A stretch of DNA of 62,000 nt from Zygnema cylindricum (Eukaryota > Streptophyta > Zygnematophyceae > Zygnematales > Zygnemataceae): the NCBI GenBank assembly GCA_037447655.1, contig JBBHKE010001023.1, forward strand, positions 1 through 62,000. The letters run 5' to 3'. Positions 49,107 through 59,975 of the stretch are shown piece by piece. The translations under genes and the position numbers were made by a program. Position 1 is the first letter of the stretch; the number at the start of each line of letters is the position of its first letter. The notes under the pieces were generated by a model. The model did no database searches. It had not been told where the DNA came from and saw only the letters and a program-made list of their open reading frames with translations.

Positions 49107-52100
49107 TACGATGAGAGGATGTTTTTTACTTGAGTAATACAATATTTACTAGGTCTTGCGAGAATTAAATCATCTACGTAAATAATAATGATGATTAACT
49201 GGTCTCCTGACCTCTAATATAAATCCCAAGATCAGCAGTGATTTCTTTAAAACCTTCTTTAATTAATGCTGCAACAAGGGTTTGATGCCAAACTCTAGGT
49301 GCTTGTTTAAGACCATAAATAGACTTGCGTAAATGACAGACAAGAGTTTTTGTACTAGGGACAGCGTAGCCACGTGGTTGTTCCATAAAAATATCTTCTG
49401 CAAGACTGCCATGAAGAAAAGCAGTTTTGACGTCGAGTTGCTATAATTCCCAATCATGAAGAGCTGCAAGGGACAAAATAGTACGGATGGAGTCAAACTT
49501 TGCAACAAGGGCAAAAGTTTCGTTGTAGTCAACGCCCTCTGTCTGTAAGTACCCTTTGGCGACGAGCCGTGCCTTGTAACGATCGATAGTACCATCCGCC
49601 AGTCGTTTAATTTTGAAGACCCATTTTGAACCAATCGCACGACGATTTGGTGGAAGAGTACAAAGCGTCCAGGTATTGTTTGTCATTAATGCGTCATATT
49701 CTTGTGTAGCCGCAAGTCGCCACATGTCAAAATCAGGTCGTTTCAACGCGGCATTTAATGTAGGAGGATCTTTGACTTCGGCAAGGTTAGCGTGAGAAAG
49801 ATTTTTGCGAATTTTCCACGTCGGTTGTGAGAGGCTCGTACTTTGACGTACAGCAAATTGTTCAACAGGTGAAGTAGGTGGCGTAATGATGACTGAATTG
49901 CGAGTAACACGTGCCGGTGAAGTAACCTCCAAAGGACGTGGAAATAAATTTGTCGAATAAAGGACCGAAGCGTCACCAACGACAGGTTGAACATTGATGA
50001 AATTTGTCGCGTTCAAGACCGTCGCGTCACCAGCGACCGGTCGTACATGAGTAAAATTTGTCGCGTCCAAGACCGTCGTGTCGCCAGTGACAGGTCGTAC
50101 AGCAGTTAAATTTGTCGCGTCTAGGACCGTTGCGTCACCAGGGACAGGTCGTACAGCTGTAGGAGGATTTGTCGCGTCCAGGTGTGTCGCGTCATCAACG
50201 ACAAATTGTACAATTCCAGAAATCGTGGAGCGAATTTGAGAAAATTTATTGCCGGAATAGGAGGAAGAGACAGAATCTGTGGAAAGAATAAGATCTGTAG
50301 AAATAGGGGAAATGTGAGGGTGTAAAGTGGGCGTATTTTGCGATGGGGTTAAAGGGGGTGTGAGCAAGGTGGTATTAGAATTAGAGATGTCAGTTTCATA
50401 AGGAGGGAATAAACTGGGTAGAGGAGTGATGGGGAAATCGGGTACAAGTGTACGTATAAGAGGAGTCTCAAGAAAAATAACGTCGCGAGTGGTGATAATG
50501 CGGTGAGAAGTCGGACACCAAATACGATATGCTTTGGAATTCAGGGAGTATCCCACAAAAATTCCTCGCATAGCTAGAGGACTTAATTTACCATTGGAAG
50601 GAGGAAGGATTTTGAAGTATGCTTCGCACCCAAAAATGCGAAAATGGGAGACGTCGGGTTTAGTTCCATGCCATGCTTGAAAAGGAGTTTTGTTAGAGAG
50701 AGAAGAGGTAGGAGAACGATTACAAATATAAGAGGAAGTTAGCAAGGCTTCCGCCCAAAAGTGGAAAGGTAAAGAGGCAAAATGGAGAAGAGAGCGAGAC
50801 ATGTCATGAGAGTGTGATTGAGAGGTTCGGCATCACCATTTTGTTGGGGAGAATGAGGAGAAGTTTTGTGATCAATAATACCATGTGTGAGTAAAAACTC
50901 GGAAAACTCATTGGAAACAAATTCTCCCCCATTATCCGTGCGAATTGTTTTGATGCGATACGACAAGTGATTTTCGACAAGCGCCTTAAAATGTTGAAAA
51001 TGGGTAAAAACCTTTGATTTATGACGCATAAAATAAACATGTGTAAAGCGAGAGAAATCATCGATAAAAGTAAGAAAATATGATGCGCCACTAAGGCTTG
51101 GAATGGGAATAGGACCACATACATCACTATGAATGAGATCAAGGGGAGCCAAAGAGCGAGAAGAAGAAGAAGAAGGAAAAGGTAAGCGAGGCATTTTTCC
51201 AAGAATACAACCATGACAAAAGTCAATCTTGTTTTCATTAAAAATATCGATGCCATTTACAAGCCCTTTTCCAAGGGAAGCTAGACTAGCACCATTAAGA
51301 TGACCGTATCGAAGATGCCATGTTAAAAAAGAGGAAGAAGAAGGAGAATGAGCTACAAAAGCATGAGCAATATCATTTAAAAAATTTAAAAGATATAAGT
51401 TGCCCATTCTAGTCCCACTACCAATGAGATCTTTTGAGGAGGAAAAGAATTGAACGTGTGATTCACTGATGGCACCAAAATTCCCATGGCGCAAAGCTGA
51501 ACTAGCCGAAAAAAGATTCTTTTTGAGGTCAGGTAGGAAATAAACTTTGTCCAATATAATTGGACGAGAGGCGTGCGAACCGGATTTAATATACACCTGT
51601 CCAACGAGAGTGGAGGTTAGAATCATATTATTACCCAAATAAATACGTAGAGGAATGGAAAGGGGAACCATATTAAGCATTTTATCACGCTGACATCACA
51701 TGTGATGAGAAGCGCCTGAGTCAATTAGCCAATCAGATGGATTACCTGATTGCGAAAATGCGTACCCATAGTCCACAGAGGGAAGTGGGGGAGGTATATT
51801 TGGGACAGGTATAATTGCAGGTGACGCAGACCCTATATTTTGGGTGGACGTAGGAAAAACATCCGGTGAAACCGGCGGATTTGAAGGAGGATAGGAAAAA
51901 GGAGGAATCGTATACCACGGCGGTGGTGGGCCGTACGGCAAATTGAAGTCGATCGCCGCGTGCGCCGCATGACCAGGTGGCGGTGGATAGGCGTGGGGAT
52001 ACGACAAGGACTTTGGATTTGGATTTGGTGTAGAAAGTCCTCGTGGTCCCCCAGCCGTACGGTCTTTTTCGCGCTTCCTAGCCAATGCAGGGCACGCGTC

Positions 52101-52849
52101 GATGACGTGGTCACGCTCTTTGCAGTACTTGCAAAAAAGTTGAGATCCTGCTATCATTGGAGGTTTCTTGGAAGAAGAGACAAAAAGCGCCGAGCCATCA
52201 TTAGAAACGACACGGTTGTTAAGTTTTAAACGCGTCTCTTCGTGTAATAACCGATTAGTGAGATCTTCCAAATTGATAGTTGACGTATCAGTACTGACCG
52301 TACTTGCAAAAGAGTTAAAAGAGAGAGGTAATCCACCCAAAATGACACTTATGAGATCCTCATGCGTGATTTTGTAATTAATGCATTTAAGTCGTTCAGC
52401 CAATGATATAACTCTTTGAATAAAAACAAACATACATTCAGATTTATCTTTTTGCGCGCTGTTGAACTGTCGACGTAGGGCCAATCGATGTGGCCAAGTG
52501 TCAGTTTCGTAGGCGCGACACAAAATCTGCCAATCCTCATGAGAAGTCGTCGCTTCGCGAATCCGATTTGCAATTTGGCCGTCCAAAGAATGGACAAGGT
52601 GAGACAGCGTGACAGAATCTTTTTCAATCCATTAAGCGACAGCTGTCTGAGTGGTAGCAAATGTGGCGTCACTGGCTTCAGATGGACAGGCAACTTGACT
52701 GTGCCATTAATGTGTCCCCAAATTTTTTGGAAAGAAAACAAATGCTGGATTTGAAACTTCCAGTCATAAAAATTTTCGCCGTGAAATTTTGGCACAGAGT
52801 TTGAGACAGACGAAGGGCTAGGCCCATAACTTATTGAATGTGATGCCAT
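49107..52849 (-). pseudogene. B2 gag and 5' part of pol
   Basis: Gag starts MASHSISYGPS with its ATG (52849) inside the 5' LTR. Open segments encode gag, the knuckle CKYCKERDHVIDAC, protease LIDSGASHHM, HLRYGHLNGAS, integrase IHSDVCGPIP and TDNGGEF with PQQNGDAEPLN, RT PNRRAIGSKWVFKIK, QPRGYAV...IYGLKQAPRVW and YVDDLILA. Several stops and frame changes lie between them (near 52,600, 51,690, 50,800 and 49,440). It is better preserved than B1 but not functional. Confidence 0.88.
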
Positions 52850-53302
52850 AAAAGGCTAAAAAGATTAAAGTGTCGAAAGTATCTTCAAAAGCCAAAACAA
52901 GGAAAACACTAAGATAAATAAGACAGAGAAGAAAAAGTAACGACAAACAAGGAACAAGTGAGAGGTTTGTCGTTCAAGTGTCTTTTGTTTCGATTGATAT
53001 TCACGATGACACAAGAGAGTCTTATAGTAAGACGAGGTGAGGAGTAGCCGCAAAAAGGCTCTAAAAAGGTACATCTAGCCTAGAGCGTAACTTAGGAAGG
53101 TACATCTACTTATGGTAAAAGGAATCTAAGACTAAAAGAGATTCCTATGCAAGAATCATTAATTCTAATAAAGGTATGTACATTCCACTAAATAAAGTAC
53201 AGAATGCTAAACCGAAGTACAAGACTTATAGCGTAGCATATAGAACTCTAAAAAGTGTAGGAAACAACAAGTAGTGTAGAATGCTTTAATTGTATTTTAA
53301 CA
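52832..53302 (-). repeat. B2 5' LTR
   Basis: 471 bp. Its inner end (CATTCAATA on the element strand) is followed by AGTTATGGGCC, one base from the initiator-tRNA-Met type site GGTTATGGGCC seen in B1. The gag ATG lies inside the LTR, 18 bases from its end. Confidence 0.88.
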
Positions 53303-53687
53303 CATATATACATATATACATATATATAATAATAAAAAATGGTTTAAAAAAAGAATTATAGATAAAATAACATCTCAAATGCCATTTTTAAAAAATATCC
53401 AATTTTTTTGCATTTAATTAAATCACTAAAATTAAAAATGTGATGAATTATTTTTTTATCATAAAGAGATAATAGAACATGTGTGTTTATATTAGTTAAT
53501 AATAGTATGTTAAGACTACGTCAAAAAAAAAAAAAAAAAAAATCATAAAAAATCTGACAAATAAAAAAAATCTTGAAAAAAATAATGTGTTACAAATTAA
53601 GTACGTTTTTTGTATAATTTGTCAATTTCAATCCAATTTGTTCTCAATCAATTTTTACAATAAGTTTTATCTAATTTTTTTTACCAG

Positions 53688-53783
53688 GCTTTTAGTCCTA
53701 TGAAAGTGGTGGAATTTCGATATAATATTCTTTCGATAACTGACAATTTGAAGGACTTATCGTATTTTTTTTCAAATAATCTT
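53688..53783 (+). other. Candidate orphan exon
   Basis: A 96-nt segment open in one frame (AFSPMKVVEFRYNILSITDN, then 12 more residues) lies between TTTTTTTTACCAG and CTT|GTAAGT, both good splice signals, phase 0 on each side. I do not recognise the protein and find no partner exon nearby. It could belong to a gene with very long introns, be a relic, or be chance. Confidence 0.25.
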
Positions 53784-54439
53784 GTAAGTTCATTTTTACA
53801 TTCTGCAGTTTATCTTCTTTCAAATTTGTTTAAGGTTTCTATCTAATTTTGACGGAAAGATAGTCTTTTTTTTTAACGTTTTCACTTTTGACAATATTAA
53901 TTTTAATTATTTTAATCATTTTATTTTAATTCTAAACCATTTTATTTATAGCGTTTTGTTTGTAGCTTTTTATTTATTTATAATTTTAAACAATTTTATT
54001 TTTATCCCATTTATGTTTTAACATTTTTTTTCTTTTAATTATTTGAACTTTGATATTCAATTTCAATTTTTATTTTATTTTGTGTTTTTTATAATAGTTT
54101 TTTGTTTTAAAATTAAACAGGTAAAACTTTAATTCCATTTTAAAATCAGTTGTAGTCTCGTGGAAAAAGTAAAATTCTAGTATTTTATTGTGATATATTT
54201 TTCAGTAATTTCAACAATTTGAATACTCATCTTTTTCACAATTTGTAATAAACAATTGGAAAACTTATCCGACCCATCATTTTTTTTTTTTGTAGTTATA
54301 ATTGAGAAAATGTATTGTTCTCTTGTTTTTCAGTTCTTTTGTTTTTGGGTTCTCTTGTTTTTTGTTTATATAAGAATGCAAACACAATGAAGGATATTTG
54401 CATCCAGTTACTTCAAAAGTATTTTCGCAATAGTCACAC

Positions 54440-55010
54440 TTTTGATTACAATGAAAATAAATAGAATACAATTTGAGGTGATCCATAATGTAGTTAAAAA
54501 ATGACAGATACTAATGTTACTTTGTAAACATATTGTTCTCTTGTTTTTTGATGTTAGCACGGTAAAGGATATTTTCGAAAAAGTCCTAAATTTGATTTAA
54601 AAATATTTTCGCAAAAGTTTTTAGTTTCGGTTGCAACCGTATGGTTGTTGTGGATATATATTTTTTTTTATTTCAACATATGAAAATAAATGGAATAAAA
54701 TTCACGAGGAATCCACAACATGAGTTTTAGTTTACATTGCAAAAGTGTGGTTGTTGTGAATAACTTCTTTTATATTTCAATATTGAAAATAAGTGGAATA
54801 AAATTCGAAAGAGATCCATAATGTAGCCGGATTTTTTTTTTCACAAAAGTTTTAGTTTTCGATTACAATGAAAATAAATAGAAGACAATTCGAATGAAAT
54901 CTATAATGTAGTTGAAAAATGGTTCTTTTTTATTTTAACATTGAAAATAAATGGAATACAAAATAAATTGAATACAATTCAAGGGAGATCCACGATGTAG
55001 CCAGAAAATA
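54440..55010 (+). repeat. Five diverged copies of a GAAAATAAATGGAATA...GATCCATAATGTAG unit
   Basis: Related segments occur near 54460, 54680, 54785, 54870 and 54945. Each has GAAAATAAATRGAATA followed 10-20 bases later by GATCCATAATGTAG or a variant. Spacing varies from about 70 to 220 bp. Confidence 0.6.
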
Positions 55011-55659
55011 GTGGAATCTTATGTTATTTTGCAAGCAATCAAAAAAGTAATAGAGAGCAAGAGCAAAGTTTTGAAAGTAAAGGAAGGTTATAGATAACAT
55101 AACCAAAATGACGACATTAATAAAATGTCTTCGTTTTAATATGAAAAGTTGTCGAACCCGTTTTTACATCTTTGTTACAAGTATAATTTATTTCTATATT
55201 TAAAAAAAACATAAAAGAAAAAAAAAAAAACCAATTAATAATTTTGTAAAAAAAATAATAAAAAAATCAAATTCAAATTTAAATTTTTAATTACTTAAAA
55301 AAAAAAAAAAAAAAATAGAAAAATGAACAAAGAACATATTGATTAAAATGAATATATATAAATATATATATTTAGCTATTTTTTTTGTTTTTTTTCTCTT
55401 TTTTTTTTTTTTTTTATATGTATGTTAAATTTAAAATGAAAAAATTCAAATTAAAACAAAATGAATATTTTTAAATAAAAAAATTATATTTTAAATAGTT
55501 GATTTAAAAAAAAAAAAAAAAATCAAATTCTAAATACAATCTAATTTTTTTAGTGATTAAAAAAAAAATCAAATTCTAAAATTTAATTTTAGTTAAATTG
55601 AATTTAAATTTTAAAATAAAAGAAAAATAAAGTAAGAAAAATGGACAAACTTCATTCAA

Positions 55660-55663
<4 letters not shown>

Positions 55664-55722
<59 letters not shown>

Positions 55723-56050
55723 ATGTTTAATGTTTTTTTTTTTTATATATTAAATCTAAAGTGAGAATTAAAATTAAAACTAAATGAATAATTTTTAAAT
55801 AAAATTTGTAACTATGTTTTAGTGATTATTTTAACTATGTTTTATAGTGATTTTGTTTAATTAATATCAATAAAAACTTTTTAATTTTATTTTATTTTTA
55901 TTATTATTATTATTTTTTTTTTAATTATGTACCAACATAAAAAAATACATTCGAAACGTCCAGAAAATAAAGTAAAATTTTGATAAAAAATATTTATTTC
56001 AAAACAACAAAAAATATGAATATGTTATATTAATTCAAAAATTATTATAA

Positions 56051-56094
<44 letters not shown>

Positions 56095-56110
56095 TTAATA
56101 TATATATATC

Positions 56111-56160
<50 letters not shown>

Positions 56161-56270
56161 TATATTATAAATTATATATATATATATATATATTTATATA
56201 CATATATATATTTATATATATTTATATATATTTATATATTTTTATATATATTTATATATATATTTTAATA
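55664..56270. repeat. (TA)n arrays
   Basis: Long TA runs at about 55664-55720, 56051-56090, 56111-56152 and 56170-56270, the last grading into TTTATATA units. Purely AT sequence. Confidence 0.9.
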
Positions 56271-57879
56271 AAATAATATTAATTTTAATATTTTTTTATT
56301 ATATTTTTCTTCGTTTTTACAAAAAATGTGATTTTATATTGTTTTTTTTAATTTTAAATTTAAACTATATGATAAATAAGATTTTTTTATTTTTTTTGTG
56401 ATTTTATATTGTTTTTCAGAATTTTAAAATTAAATATAATTATTATTTTTTCTCTTCTTTAACCTTCTATCCACTTGAACTTATGCCACTATTTTTGTTG
56501 TATGAACCATATTTATTGTAAAATGAATAAAGTAAAGAACTCTTATTCATTATATTATTTATTAACTTAAAATTTAATGGAAATTAAAGTGAATTTCCTT
56601 TCAAGTTTATTTTTATAATCTGCAATTATCTTCTTTCATATTTGCTTGAGATTCGTAAAATCAAATCAAAAGACTTTTAAGGTTAGTTGAGATTCGAAAA
56701 TCAAAACTCTTTTAAGACTTCTAAATGTCCATCCGTCAAAATGATTATCTATTTTATTTTGATGATCATTTTGACGGATAATCAATATGTTTCTTTAGCA
56801 TTTAATTTTGAAAATCTTAACAATTTCTAAAATTCAAAGTGTATTAAGGTTTTGAAATCTTCTACTTCATTTTAACGGTTATTTTGACGGATAGACATTA
56901 TGTTTCATTAACGCCTCATTTTGAACGCTTTAACGCTTGAACTCTTTCAACTGTTTTATTGTTTTTCATATCTTTTATGAAAGCTAATGCGTCTAAATAT
57001 CCTCTTCTTTGTTTTCATATTTTAAAACAATCTAAAGTAAACAAAATAATAGCATTTAACAACACCAACTTCATAGAAATCTCTCATTTTGTTATTCTAT
57101 TTGATATAATTTTGCCTGCTTCAAATAGTGTACAGGTTAAAGAAAATCAAAAAACATTTGTTTTTCTGTATGATATTTTTTTGCGTGGTTGAAGTAGTGT
57201 AGAGATTAGAGAAAATCAGAAAACATTTTAAACAACTTTTAGATCGACAAACATTTTAAATAACTTTTAGATTGATGAATGTTTCGTTTTCATCACTGAA
57301 TGCGCCAAAATTATCTTTTGTCAATCGTTGTACTATTTCAACAGTCGCCAACATTGTTCCAATTTTAACGGAAAAAATATAAATTTTGTAAATATAATGT
57401 AATTATAAAATATAATTATAAAACATATTTGTAAAAGATGTTTTTGTTTTCTTTTGTTTTGTTACATGTTAATAAATTAAACATTCATTATCTAATTTCT
57501 ATATAAAATTTGTGAATGTCACGTTAAAGAATTTGGTGGATTTCAATTCTAATATACTATAATCAATAAAAAAAATCGATCCTATAGTCAATAAACGTCA
57601 AACAAAAAAAAAAAAAAATGTATTACTGAAGTCATTAAATTTCAAATATAAAAAAATAATTTTTGTTAAATAATTTTTCTAACAAACTTAATTAAAATAA
57701 CAGATGTGGAAGATAAAAAAATGAATTCAACAAACAAAATTAAAAACTAAATCAAAACAACAAAGTCATAAAAAAAACACACACACCAAGAATTTATTTT
57801 TATACAAATATACAAAAATAATATAAAATATTAACGTAAAAATTAACGTAAATAGTGATATTTTAACTGTAGTTGATGT

Positions 57880-58870
57880 AACCTTAGCATATTCTTATTA
57901 AAATATCTATCTATAATCAAAAAATATTTTATCGATTTTTTATTTTAGTCATTTTTATCGTATTTTTTATTTTAGTGATTGTAGTTTATTTGATTTTTTT
58001 TTATGATAACATAACTTTTAAATATTGTTACAAAAAAAAAAAAAATTGGTTATACATTTTAATAATATTGAATTAAAAATTATAATTATGATTTTTAATA
58101 GTCACACCATCCTTAAAAAAACTGAACAACGACAATTATATATTTTTTTTATGAAATTAAAAACATATAAAAAAAAATTATATATTGAGAAACTAAAAAT
58201 TGATAATTGAAAAAATTGTAAATTTGGGGATATTTTGATATGAGAAAATTTAAAATTCAAGAAAATAAAAAAAATGTGGAAATTATAAATTGTAAAATTG
58301 AGAAAATTGTTAAAAATTTAAAAATTATTCAAAGTTTGTAAAATTTAATAAAAAAAATAATATAATCAATATGAGACTTTTTAATTATTGGATACGACGA
58401 GATGTTTGTTTATTATTTTTTATTGTTTTTTTTATTTATTTCACTAGTAAAGCATTTAACACGTTATAAGAAAAACAAAAAAAAATGTTTATGCAAAAAT
58501 TTTTAAGTTTAGTTAAAAAATAAATTAGAGAGATCATATTTTAATTTTTTTTTTTTATTTTATATGAATACGAAATCTATAAGTTAGTTAAAAAATAAAT
58601 CAGAGATATTTTTTTTATATGAATTCAAATCCATCAAATATATACACTATATTTTATTCATGTTTTTTTGTAAAAAAATAAAAATAACTTTTTTTTTTAT
58701 TATCTTTGTGTGTATTTGTATATTGAGATATTGAAAATAGAGAAAAAAAAATAATTTGTGATTTTTTTTATATTTTTTAAATATAAATTGCATAGCTAAT
58801 TTAATATTGAAAGATTGATTATTTATATTATTTATCTTTTATTTACTATTTACAACGAGTTTATGAAAAA
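57880..58870 (+). repeat. Dispersed repeat, copy 3
   Basis: TTTTAGTGATTGTAGTTTAT, GTCACACCATCCTTAAAAAA, ACTGAACAACGACAATTATA and TTATTGGATACGACGAGATG occur in the same order as in copy 2 (33410-34440), with heavy divergence and A/T-tract length changes. Confidence 0.7.
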
Positions 58871-59127
58871 ACATTATAGTTTCGTGTGTTAAAACCAAAC
58901 AAAATACATCCCCCCGTACATAATTATTGTAATAAGTCGTGAATTATCGTGTTTTGGGCTTTAATCAACTTTACAAAACTATTTTTAAAAAAGTAATAAA
59001 AAAATTATATCTTGGTGTCTTGATGTAAAGTCTTTATGGCATACAAAAGAGTTATGCCAAGGCAGATGAGCGAGGCAAAATCAAAACGTGTAAGAAACTT
59101 TTCGAATATTTTTCAATTGATGGAATA

Positions 59128-59975
59128 TGTTGTTTTGGAAACCTTTAATACTCTCTATATCTAGTGTGTGAAAGAGATTAAGAACTTAGTCACTTTTGTG
59201 TACAGACTAAATTATAGTAGACAAGTGTTATTGTGGGGTGTAACTCCGAAGGGAGTACACAGGCTTGGTACACTCCAGGGACATGTGTCAGTCTATGAGA
59301 CGGCGGACAAAGTCAACCGACATTTTGGAAGTGAAATTGTCTGTGAGACGGCAGACAAAGTCAACCGTCATTTTGGAAGTGAAATATTGACTGCGCAGTC
59401 ATTTCAGGTACTTATCATTCCGTCATCTTGGAAGTGAAATATTGACGGCGGACAAAGTCAACCGTCATTTTGGAAGTGAAATATTGACTGCGCAGTCATT
59501 TCAGGTACTTATCATTCCGTCATCTTGGAAGTGAAATATTGACTGCGCAGTCATTTCAGGTACTTATCATTTTAGCGGCAGTCAGATTTAAGTTTGATGT
59601 AAATATTTCCGTCTGTTAGGGTTTAGGGTTCTAAATGACTCACTTATATATATAGGACTTAGATTACTCTTGTAGGCAGGAATTCCTTGTATGCAAAAAC
59701 TGTGAAGCAGTTTTTGGGGTTTATCAATTATAAAGATCATTGTGATCTTTCGGCAGAACTGTTTGAAATTATCCATGTGGGTTCTTTATGTTATTGTCTT
59801 TACTTTGGCAAATTTGCAGACCTAGGGTGTGTCTGGTTTGATTGAGACTTTATTGTGAAGTCAATAGTCTACGGGTTTATCGTGAGAGTTTCCTTCTGTG
59901 TGCCTGTGTTATTATTATGGCAACTGCTGGAGATTCTTCTACTTCTTCTGTGACACCAGCTGCCTCATTACAACA
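59128..59975 (+). repeat. Element C 5' LTR (left limit provisional)
   Basis: Ends TTACAACA at 59975. A TATA box (TATATATA at 59645-59653) follows a tandem-repeat block, so U3 lies left of it. The gag ATG at 59915 is within the LTR. Confidence 0.65.
59299..59575 (+). repeat. Tandem repeats with TGACTGCGCAGTCA palindromes in the element C LTR
   Basis: Alternating modules, GGACAAAGTCAACCGTCATT with TTGGAAGTGAAATATTGAC and CATTTCAGGTACTTATCATT, are repeated two to four times. The perfect 14-bp palindrome TGACTGCGCAGTCA occurs at 59388-59401, 59485-59498 and 59540-59553. They sit 70 to 350 bp upstream of the TATA box, where LTR enhancers usually lie. Confidence 0.8.

Larger units (their letters stand above)
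41239..53302 (-). mobile_element. Ty1/copia retrotransposon B2, degenerate, split by element A
   Basis: Two 471-bp LTRs (41239-41709 and 52832-53302) are flanked by the 5-bp target duplication CATAT (41234-41238 and 53303-53307). Internal sequence is on the minus strand and closely related to B1. Element A plus one copy of its GCTAA duplication (42647-49101) interrupts the reverse-transcriptase region. Without the insert, B2 is about 5.6 kb. Confidence 0.9.
53308..59127. other. AT-rich intergenic DNA
   Basis: About 5.8 kb of A/T-rich sequence with homopolymers and TA arrays. All ORFs are short. The only coding-like signal is the exon-shaped segment at 53688-53783. A diverged repeat family occupies 54440-55010 and dispersed repeat copy 3 lies at 57880-58870. 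I find no RNA gene. Confidence 0.6.

Noticed and set aside
54277-54486. 69-codon minus-strand ORF with several cysteines
   Set aside because: Overlaps the diverged GATCCATAATGTAG repeat family and ends in a T-run; the cysteine spacing fits no zinc-finger class.
59299-59575. CRISPR-like array
   Set aside because: Repeats are tandem modules within an LTR with no unique spacers, in a eukaryotic genome.
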